Shown here in pieces: positions 24,001-30,571 of a DNA stretch of 64,000 nucleotides. A program made the position numbers and the translations under genes. Location: assembly GCA_031550435.1 (NCBI GenBank), contig JAVBOO010000011.1, positions 1 to 64,000 on the forward strand, given 5' to 3'. The notes beneath the pieces were generated by a model. The model did not search any database. It saw only the letters and a program-made list of their open reading frames with translations, and was not told the DNA's origin. The number at the start of each line of letters is the position of its first letter. Position 1 is the stretch's first letter. Source of the DNA: JAVBOO01 sp031550435 (GTDB lineage Bacteria; Bacillota; Clostridia; Lachnospirales; WRAX01).

Positions 24001-24971
24001 TCTAAGCGAAACTCTTCTGTATATTGAGGAAGCTCCGCGCTTGTATCAGAAGAAGTTCTTATATACTCATATATAAGAATATATCCTTCCGAGGCGTTGC
24101 CGCTTATAATGACTTTCGCAAGTTCTCCCTCGGAAAGGCCGCTTAAAGTCCAGTCTGTGCCGTAAGTGCCGAATTCTTTAGGAACTCTTAGCTCCGCTGC
24201 CATTCTGATCTCCGAAGCAAACTCCGTTCCGGTCTTAATGGGAGGATTAATACGGTTGTTTACAGCGTGGTACGTAAAACATACCTTGCCCGTGGTATCC
24301 GTGAATAAATGATTTATAACTCCCGAAGATGTCTTATCTATATGCGAATTCCACTCAAGCTTTGCGGTCGCTCCAAAAAACGCTTTTGCCGTATCGGAGT
24401 CATCGGGTAATTTCGGCAGTGATGTATCGCCGTATTCAACACCGTTGTAGAAAGTCCATGCTTTGAGCTGGCGCTCGAACCCGTTCTCGGTTGTTCCGTT
24501 TGGCGCCATTAACAAGAAGGATAAGCCCAGCTGTCCGCCGAATTCCGTACCGCCGCTCATCAGGTCTTCCTGTGTTATTTCGTGAATTGTAATGCTATAA
24601 ATACGAGTCTGCTCGTCAAATGAGAACGACACGCCGTCCATTGAAATACCCGTTGGTATTATACCCTCCGGAATATAAACGCGAAACGTAAGGTCAACGA
24701 ATTTTTCGTCTGCCGCTACGTTCGAAACGCCTACATTCAGGAGAGCCTGACAAGTTTCTCCGCTTTCAAAATATGTAGGAACTTGCTCGTCTCCGACAAG
24801 CTTAACACCTTTTACGTCAAGCTTTTGGATTACTACCATATTAGGAGTTAATGCTGTAATCATTTTGTGGCTGTCTGCTTTGACGGAAAGGTTGATGCCC
24901 TGTGCCGTTAAAATCAAGGCCAGCGCCAACGCAATCATCTTTAATGGATTTTTAATGATAATCCCTCCCAA
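18009..24971 (-). CDS. Giant cell-wall-anchored adhesin with SpaA/Cna_B repeats (about 2,310 aa)
   Basis: The order is signal peptide (MIALALALILTAQGINLSV, residues 12-30), a very long region of DUF11-like beta domains (about 30-780 and 800-1640) split by a Gly-rich linker (GPGPGGGGGGTGEN, about 785), then five SpaA/Cna_B-like domains (about 1640-2165). Each of these has IxxxKxD near its start and LVETxAPxGY near its end, the Lys and Glu expected to form isopeptide bonds. A Pro/Thr wall-spanning stretch and a C-terminal NPRTA motif, hydrophobic helix and KKRVKTEKK tail follow, a sortase-type sorting signal. No sortase or pilin neighbour is present. The start is unclear: TTG 24971 lies in front of the only good ribosome site (GGGAGGG, 24962-24968), and the first ATG after it is at 24938. 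Confidence 0.9.
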   Translation of the reverse strand: MGGIIIKNPLKMIALALALILTAQGINLSVKADSHKMITALTPNMVVIQKLDVKGVKLVGDEQVPTYFESGETCQALLNVGVSNVAADEKFVDLTFRVYIPEGIIPTGISMDGVSFSFDEQTRIYSITIHEITQEDLMSGGTEFGGQLGLSFLLMAPNGTTENGFERQLKAWTFYNGVEYGDTSLPKLPDDSDTAKAFFGATAKLEWNSHIDKTSSGVINHLFTDTTGKVCFTYHAVNNRINPPIKTGTEFASEIRMAAELRVPKEFGTYGTDWTLSGLSEGELAKVIISGNASEGYILIYEYIRTSSDTSAELPQYTEEFRLEINYNPLVLAPNSEQHISTRLVTGEAGSEFSYVGSSLSAIDGQLRAMLEGQNEFIIKRATDGPAEETVLNGSSHIKKVNMDRSWVTNMYPDSLIDQTSKYGVNYRTAVFAVAEFKYNQDNAADKFSVTDYGWNNSEMHPTLLYLPVFSAFTTEKYNVNINMGGVRVVIEVPFNPYNGLVNPSAEEKAAKKLVDLSQIAGVDITKITSIDFVFCDKANDIGVKVTKGFTHDDGEFIYLVFETNPAFTCPPGTNEKSFDNYAGVSYEYKYSKDGQELTHEEIYSDLGNFAYAGVAFHEFRYPQVSNGKVAINKTLKDKGVSDATAKTVFFNGDIVEYTQIIKVDEPANSTPMSLNNPIIVDKYDKAHLKLINPGAPEVTIKYKVKGSSSFVTLPSADYIATDDPSTGTLRIVIGITNTVSFAPGTEINVLYRGAIYNAPAGGITIKNTFIVYDRTGYGPGPGGGGGGTGENPTTGAEGSCEITVVPLLPIIQITKTTQYVNPADDAIKKVNYEDKTPESDPNLNRVNFTLKLTNNNQTGITPAEDAKIAGFGDDFPVGVKLIGFKVIHCDENQNQVADLTSRFELNGGVPFTTAGDNRLFTPSARAYRWAFDGNPNDNATNDKRYSLPMGHSIIVTLECEIQPDFFTGSSTDESKTNTSHAFYQKGQAVGVGGTDVSSSMNGYYYFSSSSTVAARKSSILAGIVKNNNGISIKLPSSSYNINYLTEDNKKGITDIQLTRWTEEPANSTSYYRAYSVIVTNYDKNKVLPITKIVDKLPVYETVDLSREVFVTFANVPGNQNYILESSRVTVAGGYATFEFENAINLPSTATASVTLTYYTKLTDVTAARNHLHEEGGTFSDINSAAFYTKDNAAVTLRSGEGMAMFDSEDGNNWDNDASSAVRYQADFDVKYHDIYIQPGIFKEAKFIPSGKESMPEAWETTEHKILTSNVNLGWIVTVGNANDALKDIEGGKVYDYLPAGFKFKENIGVISLETGIDIVPGSVKMTMVEGRQLVSWELTRSSIIRRGVKVSFAFVSTTPQALAEYDNDVYFVPVNDMKYFFSGKIDTNYATDYIAADGEDNVTEQNCVHNVATVAVLGQFMAKSLKTVYDEADPANKATPTEHGGYITVKAENFYGPGESPAQAGTGKYYYTLYVQNKSDYIFSNLVIIDKLPFVGDTSTVDHQNLRLSRFNAELLGVDMTYGNADKISKVEFAKVTVGSQEFSSLDWKGTTGAGTQAWHEGMQPGDNAVRLILQPDFKVDKGESIEFKINAKVPESASDGSIAWNTFGYAGSAKSRTTGTTDELKPVGPAKVGVRAVNFVGDIQLIKYDSRLYSETGDNTGAIIAGAKFKIFREEEGQYVPFNIEAPVQVTGADCVGNELTLTTGKLTLSNLPPGKYKLVETQAPEGYILPADESKRTYEFEAGGTKAVVLTALNAPSQVEIEKKDSVTGAELIGAEFELYDSNNQKVTMKYTDKEGNDVSSETLVFDRGKMTVYNLKDGVYKLVETKAPAGYVLENKTVSFKMDNGVVTFMTGEGEEGDTVTVITVTNKASEFELYKIDVDSKALLDGAIFRVWKKVNGQFVQAQIDNIKVVGGKVTVTGFGDGEYGLQEIAAPDGYILPVNEDENGKPLFAVTFTLVNGEIKTINGEAYVKPEGEKQSITVTNKVGQVTLKKVETGTDKTLEGAKFKLYKIVGGVPTQMTNIKVNGVVVPDGIIVTPEGGAVTITGLANGSYYFEEFEAPGDYVIKIERYNFTIDGKATDPIVIKAENDALLREIHINKKDKVTSVLLKGAVFEIRRDSDNFLMDTITTDANGYAFSRKAYLLGVKYKIVEIVAPLGYIRLSSPIYFTFVLPMESAYKYTYTIDNEPEIIITEPPTTEEPGTEEPTTPPTTTSAPTTEPTTPTTPDIPEEFEPTDDGEYTYIDDEGEPQGNVVIVPNPDGSVDIVLVPEDVPSGKPNPRTADISPSFYLTGAAVSMLFVLTLSYLDAKKRVKTEKK

Positions 24972-25775
24972 TTCAAATTTGGTTTTTCTCGGATCGGAAA
25001 TGTCTATGATGTGTAAATATGTATCGGAGAAAAACGCACTTTGTATTACATATCTTTATTAGCTGCGGCACTCAATAGAAACAGGTTGCCCGCGTAGTAA
25101 TTATACATTGATGCACAAAAAAAAGCAATTCAAAAAATTTACAGCATTTTCAGAATTTTTCGTTGTATTTAACACTAACAGTTTTTGGAATAAAATTTAT
25201 GAGAAAACCACAAAAATTATTCTTCTGCCCATAACCCTTAAATTTCGGCATTTTCTTCGTCAAAACACGCATAATCTCCATCATCGCTCAAGTACTTATC
25301 CAAGCATTTTTACTAAATTTGCCACATTATTTTTGTTATAATTTACTAAATCTTAATGTTTGCCGGCTAATGATTTCCATTTATTTATTACCAAATCGTA
25401 ACTAAAATGAAACTAAACTGTAATCATTATAATTTTTAGCGAATACAAATTCACCTCCCGCGTTTTCTCATAAAGCAAGCGAAGGTTTAAAAACGTTGCC
25501 GAATAATCCGCGAACAAATCTGCTACTCTTTAATTATTACTTCGGCGGCAATAAGTAAACGCTGTTTTCCCTCGAGGATACCTCGCCGGTATATTCCCTT
25601 TTGCCGAGCAGTGTGACAGTTTTATCCTCGGCTGCCCCGCCGCGCTTGAAACCTTCCCGGCCTCCAACGACAACTTTATCATGGCAAAGCCGGGAAAATG
25701 CTTGCCGGCATACCTCTATGCTAACATTTTTTCAAATTCCGCCCAAAATCTATTTTAATCTCGTTTGTAGTGTGG
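24972..25775. other. Long AT-rich intergenic region before gyrB
   Basis: No convincing gene is present. Bases 25100-25450 are strongly AT-rich. A GC-richer patch (about 25545-25735) has an open minus-strand frame ending REYTGEVSSRENSVYLLPPK, but it has no start codon or ribosome site, so it may be a gene relic. ATTACTTCGGCGGCAATAA near 25545 resembles a reversed element B end. The adhesin promoter should lie near 24990-25080 but no good pair of boxes was found. Confidence 0.5.
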
Positions 25776-25781
25776 TATAAT
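25776..25781 (+). promoter_or_regulatory. Extended -10 promoter of gyrBA
   Basis: TGG-TATAAT (25773-25781) is an extended -10 element. The -35 region 17 bases upstream (TTTTAA) is poor, as is common with extended -10 promoters. The predicted start near 25788 gives a leader of about 100 nt. Confidence 0.65.
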
Positions 25782-25799
25782 ACAAATATAAAGCGTGCG

Positions 25800-25842
25800 A
25801 AAAAAAGCCTGTTTTTTCGAAAATCAGCAAGGCTGTTTTTTT
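25800..25842 (+). promoter_or_regulatory. Terminator-like hairpin in the gyrB leader (possible attenuator)
   Basis: AAAAAAAGCC (25800-25809) can pair with GGCT-G-TTTTTTT (25831-25842), one bulged base, and the right arm is itself a T run. It lies about 12 bases after the predicted transcription start and 46 before the gyrB ATG, so it could stop transcription early. Gyrase genes are normally controlled by supercoiling of the promoter. Attenuation would be unusual. Confidence 0.45.
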
Positions 25843-25887
25843 ATGGGTTTTTCGCCGGGTCATAAAGCCATTAAACAAGGAGTTAAT

Positions 25888-27792
25888 ATGTCACACGAAT
25901 ATACTTCAGCCGATATCAAGGTATTGGAAGGTTTGGAGCCTGTAAGGCTTCGCCCCGGCATGTACATCGGCTCGACCTCTTCAAGAGGTCTGCACCACCT
26001 GGTATACGAAATTGTCGATAATGCCGTAGACGAGGCTCTTGCAGGATACTGTACGGAGATCGAAGTCGAAGTCCTGCCCGATAACTCTGTTTCGGTTCTG
26101 GACAACGGCAGAGGCATACCCGTCGACATCCAAAAGCAAAAAGGCATACCCGCTGTCGAGGTTGTATTTACCGTGCTCCATGCCGGAGGAAAGTTCGGTG
26201 GAGACGGCTACAAGGTGTCGGGCGGTTTGCACGGTGTCGGAGCGTCCGTCGTGAACGCTCTTTCAGAAATGCTCACCGTTCAAGTCTATACGGGCGGAAA
26301 AATACACGAAATGGAATACAGCCGCGGCGAAGTCGTCCGCAAGCTTGAAGTTGTCGGCGATACGGACAGGCACGGAACCTTGGTTCATTTCCTGCCGGAC
26401 AAGACAATTTTTGAAGAGACCGTGTTCGACATTGAGGTTCTTAAGCAGCGTCTGCGTGAAACCGCGTTTTTGACAAAAGGCCTTAAAATTATACTGAGGG
26501 ACAGGCGTGTCGAGCCTGTTTTTGAGCGCAGCTACCATTATGAAGGCGGCATCAAGCAGTTTGTCGAATACATCAACAAGAACAAAACACCTATATATGA
26601 TAAGATTTTTTATGCCGAGGCAACAAAGGACGGGATTTACGTCGAAGTCAGTCTTCAGCATAACGACGGCTTTCTGGAAAACACTTACAGTTTCGTGAAT
26701 AACATAAACACTACAGACGGCGGTTTCCACCTCGTCGGCTTCCGCTCTGCGCTTACGAAAACCGTCAACGACTACGGCCGGAAATACGGTTTTATTAAAG
26801 AAGCCGATAAAAATCTGACCGGTGACGATGTTCGGGAAGGCCTTACATCAATAATCAGCATAAAAATCGAGAACCCTCAGTTTGAAGGCCAGACAAAGAC
26901 AAAACTGGGTAACAGCGAGGCGCGTCAGCCCGTTGAATCGACGGTCAGCGAATTCCTCGAGTACTTTCTTGAAGAAAACCCCGCCGTTGGCAAAATTATA
27001 GTTGAAAAGGCTCTCATGGCCTCCCGCGCCAGAGATGCGGCAAAAAAAGCGAGAGACCTTGTTAGAAGAAAGTCTGTACTTGAAAGCGGCAGACTGCCCG
27101 GCAAACTTGCCGACTGTCTCGAGAAAGACCCCGAAAAGTGTGAAATTTACCTAGTCGAAGGAGACTCGGCCGGCGGCAGCGCAAAAGGTGCGAGAACGCC
27201 AAAAACTCAGGCGATACTTCCTCTCAGAGGTAAGATTCTAAACGTTGAGAAATCAAGGCTCGATAAAATACTGGGAAACGAAGAAATCAAAGCTATGATA
27301 ACCGCCTTCGGTACCGGTATCCACGATGAGTTTGACATTTCAAAACTTCGTTACCATAAGATAATTCTTATGACCGACGCGGACGTTGACGGCTCACATA
27401 TCCGTATTTTGCTTTTGACCTTTATTTTCAGGTTCATGCCCGAACTTATAACAGAAGGTAAAATTTATATAGCCCAGCCGCCATTATATAAAGTGGAAAA
27501 GGGCAAGAACGAATACTATGCCTACTCTGACGACGAGCTTGCTTCAATATTAAACGAGATCGGAAGAGACGGCATCAAACCCATACAGCGTTACAAAGGC
27601 TTAGGCGAGATGGATGCCGGCCAGCTTTGGGAAACGACGATGGACCCCGCAAGGCGCGTGCTTAAAAAGTGCGATTTGATGGATGCAATCGCCGCGGATG
27701 AAGTTTTCTCCCGTTTGATGGGCGAAAAGGTCGAGCCGAGACGCGAATTTATAGAAGAGAACGCGTTAAACGTCAAGAATTTGGACGTTTAA
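25888..27792 (+). CDS. gyrB: DNA gyrase subunit B
   Basis: The product is 634 residues from ATG 25888, with ACAAGGAGTTAAT upstream. An in-frame start at 25795 lies in the leader hairpin and is rejected. Motifs in order are the GHKL ATPase (YEIVDNAVDEALAG; VLDNGRGIPVD; GGLHGVGASVVNAL), the transducer domain, TOPRIM (EGDSAGGSAKGARTPKTQAI; DADVDGSHIR) and the C-terminal YKGLGEMDAGQLWETTMDP that contacts GyrA. GyrB supplies ATP turnover for negative supercoiling. The length is that of the compact Gram-positive form. gyrA follows 48 bases later in the same operon. recF and dnaA are not in the window. Confidence 0.98.
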   Translation: MSHEYTSADIKVLEGLEPVRLRPGMYIGSTSSRGLHHLVYEIVDNAVDEALAGYCTEIEVEVLPDNSVSVLDNGRGIPVDIQKQKGIPAVEVVFTVLHAGGKFGGDGYKVSGGLHGVGASVVNALSEMLTVQVYTGGKIHEMEYSRGEVVRKLEVVGDTDRHGTLVHFLPDKTIFEETVFDIEVLKQRLRETAFLTKGLKIILRDRRVEPVFERSYHYEGGIKQFVEYINKNKTPIYDKIFYAEATKDGIYVEVSLQHNDGFLENTYSFVNNINTTDGGFHLVGFRSALTKTVNDYGRKYGFIKEADKNLTGDDVREGLTSIISIKIENPQFEGQTKTKLGNSEARQPVESTVSEFLEYFLEENPAVGKIIVEKALMASRARDAAKKARDLVRRKSVLESGRLPGKLADCLEKDPEKCEIYLVEGDSAGGSAKGARTPKTQAILPLRGKILNVEKSRLDKILGNEEIKAMITAFGTGIHDEFDISKLRYHKIILMTDADVDGSHIRILLLTFIFRFMPELITEGKIYIAQPPLYKVEKGKNEYYAYSDDELASILNEIGRDGIKPIQRYKGLGEMDAGQLWETTMDPARRVLKKCDLMDAIAADEVFSRLMGEKVEPRREFIEENALNVKNLDV

Positions 27793-27840
27793 CCGAAGCA
27801 ATGTTTTTCGAACTTTTAGGCACTTTATTAGGAGACAGGT

Positions 27841-30450
27841 ATGAACGAAAACAAAGGCATTCAGCTTGTAAGAATAGAAGAGGAAGTCAAGAAGGCGTTT
27901 CTTGATTACTCGATGAGCGTTATAGTTGCCCGCGCTCTTCCCGATGTAAGAGACGGTTTAAAACCCGTTCACCGCAGGATACTTCACGCCATGAACGAAC
28001 TTAAGCTTGACCCTTCGAAGGGCTATAGAAAATGCGCCAAAATCGTCGGCGAAACGATGGGTAACTATCATCCGCACGGCGAATCTTCGATATACGACGC
28101 TCTTGTCCGTATGGCGCAGGATTTCTCTATCAGGTACATGCTCGTTGACGGTCACGGCAACTTCGGCTCGCTTGACGGAGACGGGGCCGCCGCCCAGCGT
28201 TACACAGAGGCAAAGCTTTCGAAAATTTCTATGGAGCTTCTGTCAGACATTGATAAAGACACCGTAGATTTCGTTCCGAACTATGACGAAACCGACAAAG
28301 AACCGACCGTACTACCCTCCCGTTTCCCGAACCTTCTTGTAAACGGTTCTGTCGGAATAGCGGTCGGAATGGCGACAAATATACCTCCGCACAACCTTTC
28401 GGAGTCGATAGACGGCCTTGTCAGAATAATCGACAACAGAGTCAACGAAAACAGAGAAACCGATGTGAACGAACTGCTCACCCTTATCAAAGGACCGGAC
28501 TTCCCGACCGGCGCGAACATACTCGGCACATCAGGTATACACCGCGCCTACCGTACCGGGAGAGGCAAAATTCTTGTCCGCTCCGATGCGGTTATAGAGC
28601 CGATGGGACATGGCAGAGAAATGATAGTCGTAACTTCTATACCTTACCAAGTCAATAAAGCCAAGCTCATCGAAAAAATAGCCGACCTCGTCAAGGAAAA
28701 GAAAGTTGAAGGTATACAGGACCTGCGCGACGAATCGAACCGCGAAGGCATCAGAATCGTTATTGAGCTTAAAAAAGACACGAACGCGAACGTTGTCCTT
28801 AACAATCTCTACAAATATTCTCAGCTCCAGGAAAGCTACGGAATAAACCTTCTTGCGCTGTCAAAAAACAAGCCGAAACTGTTTACACTTTCGGAACTGC
28901 TGACGGAATACCTCGACCACCGTAAGGAAGTTACAACCAGACGCACTCAGTTTGAGCTGAACAAGGCTTTAAAACGCGCGCATATAGTTGAGGGCTTTTT
29001 GATTGCGCTTGACCATATCGACGAGATAATATCTATTATCCGGGCAAACCGCGAAATTTCCCGCTCAAAGGAGATAATCAGCGAGCGTTTCGGTCTCTCG
29101 CCGGAACAGGCGGACGCAATCGTAGAAATGCGCCTGCGTGCGCTGTCCGGTCTCGAAAGAGAGAAGCTCGAAGCCGAATACAATGAACTGCTCGCACTTA
29201 TAGACGAGTGCAGAGCAATACTGACAGACGAGACAAAACTCTATAGCGTTATCAGAGCCGAGCTTATCGCAGTGAAGACAAAATTCGGTGACGAGCGCAG
29301 AACAAAAATCGTACGCTACGAAGGAGAAATTAACGACGAAGATCTGATAGAAGAAGATATGTGCGTAATAACGCTCTCGCAGTACGACTACATCAAGCGC
29401 ATATCTCTCTCGGAATATAAAAGCCAAAACAGAGGCGGAAAAGGAATCATCGGCGTTACTATGCGTGACGAAGACGATATCAAGCGCATGTTCCTCGCCC
29501 ATTCCCATGACTATGTGCTTTTCTTTACAAACAAGGGCAGAGTCTACCGCATTAAGGCTTACGAAATTCCCGAAGCCGGCAGAACCGCTAAAGGCATGGC
29601 GCTTGTCAATCTTCTCAGGCTCAGTTCCGATGAAAAGATTGCGGCAGCAATTCCGATTGCCGATAAGGGCGGCGATGCAAAAGAATCGGAAAACGATGAC
29701 GAGTTTGATACAGACGAGACAACCGGCGATTACCTCATCATGGTATCCAAAAACGGCATAATAAAGAAAACATTGCTCGATCGCTACGCAAACATCAGAA
29801 GCAAGGGTTTGACGGCGCTGAATATCCGCGAAGGCGACGAACTCATCGCCGTGCTTCAAACAGACGGCCGGTCTGATGTAATGATTGCCACAGGCAACGG
29901 AACAGGCATACGTTTCTCCGAGAAAGACGTGCGCCCGACAGGGCGTTCGGCATCCGGCGTAAAAGGCATCGAACTCAGCGAAGGCGATATAGTCATCGGT
30001 GCGGTCAAGGTTGAGCACGGTCAAAAGATTTTGTCAGTTTCGTCGGGCGGTTACGGCAAATGTACCGAGGCTGACGAGTTTAGAACTCAGAGCCGCTCCG
30101 GAAAAGGCGTGAAAATTTATCGAACAACCGAGAAAACCGGCCGACTTGTCGGTATATGCGTTGCAAATGACAAGCAGGAGCTGATGCTTATAAACTCGCT
30201 CGGCGTAATAATTCGTATAAGAATTGCCGATATCTCGACGACGGGCCGAGTCGCCTCGGGAGTCAAACTGATAAACCTTGACGAAGGCGTGAGCGTTGTA
30301 GCTTTGGCCAAAATCGAGGAAGACTATGTGGATTCGGATGAAACCGAGGAAGCTTTAGCCGAAGTAACCGATAATGAATCAACCGATTCAGCGACTGCGG
30401 AGCAAGAAGAAAGCATTGCGGAAGAGGAGCATAAAAACGAAGACATATAA
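27841..30450 (+). CDS. gyrA: DNA gyrase subunit A
   Basis: The 869-residue product has the active-site Tyr at Y121 (AAAQRYTEAKL) and a quinolone region HPHGESSIYDALVRMAQ with S82 and D86 in the positions of E. coli S83 and D87, so no classic resistance change. The GyrA box QNRGGKG is present, separating gyrase from topoisomerase IV. GAGACAG lies 5 bases before the ATG. The C-terminal wrapping domain carries an unusual acidic insertion (about residues 609-631, ESENDDEFDTDETTGD), and the protein ends in a long acidic tail (ESTDSATAEQEESIAEEEH). It breaks and rejoins DNA with GyrB. Confidence 0.98.
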   Translation: MNENKGIQLVRIEEEVKKAFLDYSMSVIVARALPDVRDGLKPVHRRILHAMNELKLDPSKGYRKCAKIVGETMGNYHPHGESSIYDALVRMAQDFSIRYMLVDGHGNFGSLDGDGAAAQRYTEAKLSKISMELLSDIDKDTVDFVPNYDETDKEPTVLPSRFPNLLVNGSVGIAVGMATNIPPHNLSESIDGLVRIIDNRVNENRETDVNELLTLIKGPDFPTGANILGTSGIHRAYRTGRGKILVRSDAVIEPMGHGREMIVVTSIPYQVNKAKLIEKIADLVKEKKVEGIQDLRDESNREGIRIVIELKKDTNANVVLNNLYKYSQLQESYGINLLALSKNKPKLFTLSELLTEYLDHRKEVTTRRTQFELNKALKRAHIVEGFLIALDHIDEIISIIRANREISRSKEIISERFGLSPEQADAIVEMRLRALSGLEREKLEAEYNELLALIDECRAILTDETKLYSVIRAELIAVKTKFGDERRTKIVRYEGEINDEDLIEEDMCVITLSQYDYIKRISLSEYKSQNRGGKGIIGVTMRDEDDIKRMFLAHSHDYVLFFTNKGRVYRIKAYEIPEAGRTAKGMALVNLLRLSSDEKIAAAIPIADKGGDAKESENDDEFDTDETTGDYLIMVSKNGIIKKTLLDRYANIRSKGLTALNIREGDELIAVLQTDGRSDVMIATGNGTGIRFSEKDVRPTGRSASGVKGIELSEGDIVIGAVKVEHGQKILSVSSGGYGKCTEADEFRTQSRSGKGVKIYRTTEKTGRLVGICVANDKQELMLINSLGVIIRIRIADISTTGRVASGVKLINLDEGVSVVALAKIEEDYVDSDETEEALAEVTDNESTDSATAEQEESIAEEEHKNEDI

Positions 30451-30476
30451 ACGTTTAGCCTGAAACCCCAGTAAAT

Positions 30477-30520
30477 AAAAGGCCGCCGGATTATTCTTTC
30501 AAATAGTCCGAGCGGCCTTT
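30477..30520. terminator. Bidirectional terminator between gyrA and the BlaR1-like gene
   Basis: AAAGGCCGC (from 30478) pairs with GCGGCCTTT (30512-30520), with further pairing (CGGATTATT/AAATAGTCCG) inside. It ends gyrBA on one strand and the facing M56 gene on the other. Confidence 0.85.
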
Positions 30521-30571
30521 CCGTATCTCCGTACACAGCGGCAACCGGTGAAGCGTATTTTCGGTTGCCCT

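Noticed and set aside
25555..25735. Minus-strand open frame ending SSRENSVYLLPPK in front of gyrB
   Set aside because: No start codon or ribosome site. At best a gene relic, noted under the intergenic entry.
25795..25887. 31-codon upstream extension of gyrB
   Set aside because: It begins within the leader hairpin. The ATG at 25888 has a good ribosome site and matches the usual GyrB N-terminus.
29065..30024. 319-aa ORF antisense to gyrA
   Set aside because: A mirror frame of a GC-structured, conserved gene. Cys/Phe/Val-rich composition is typical of antisense shadows.
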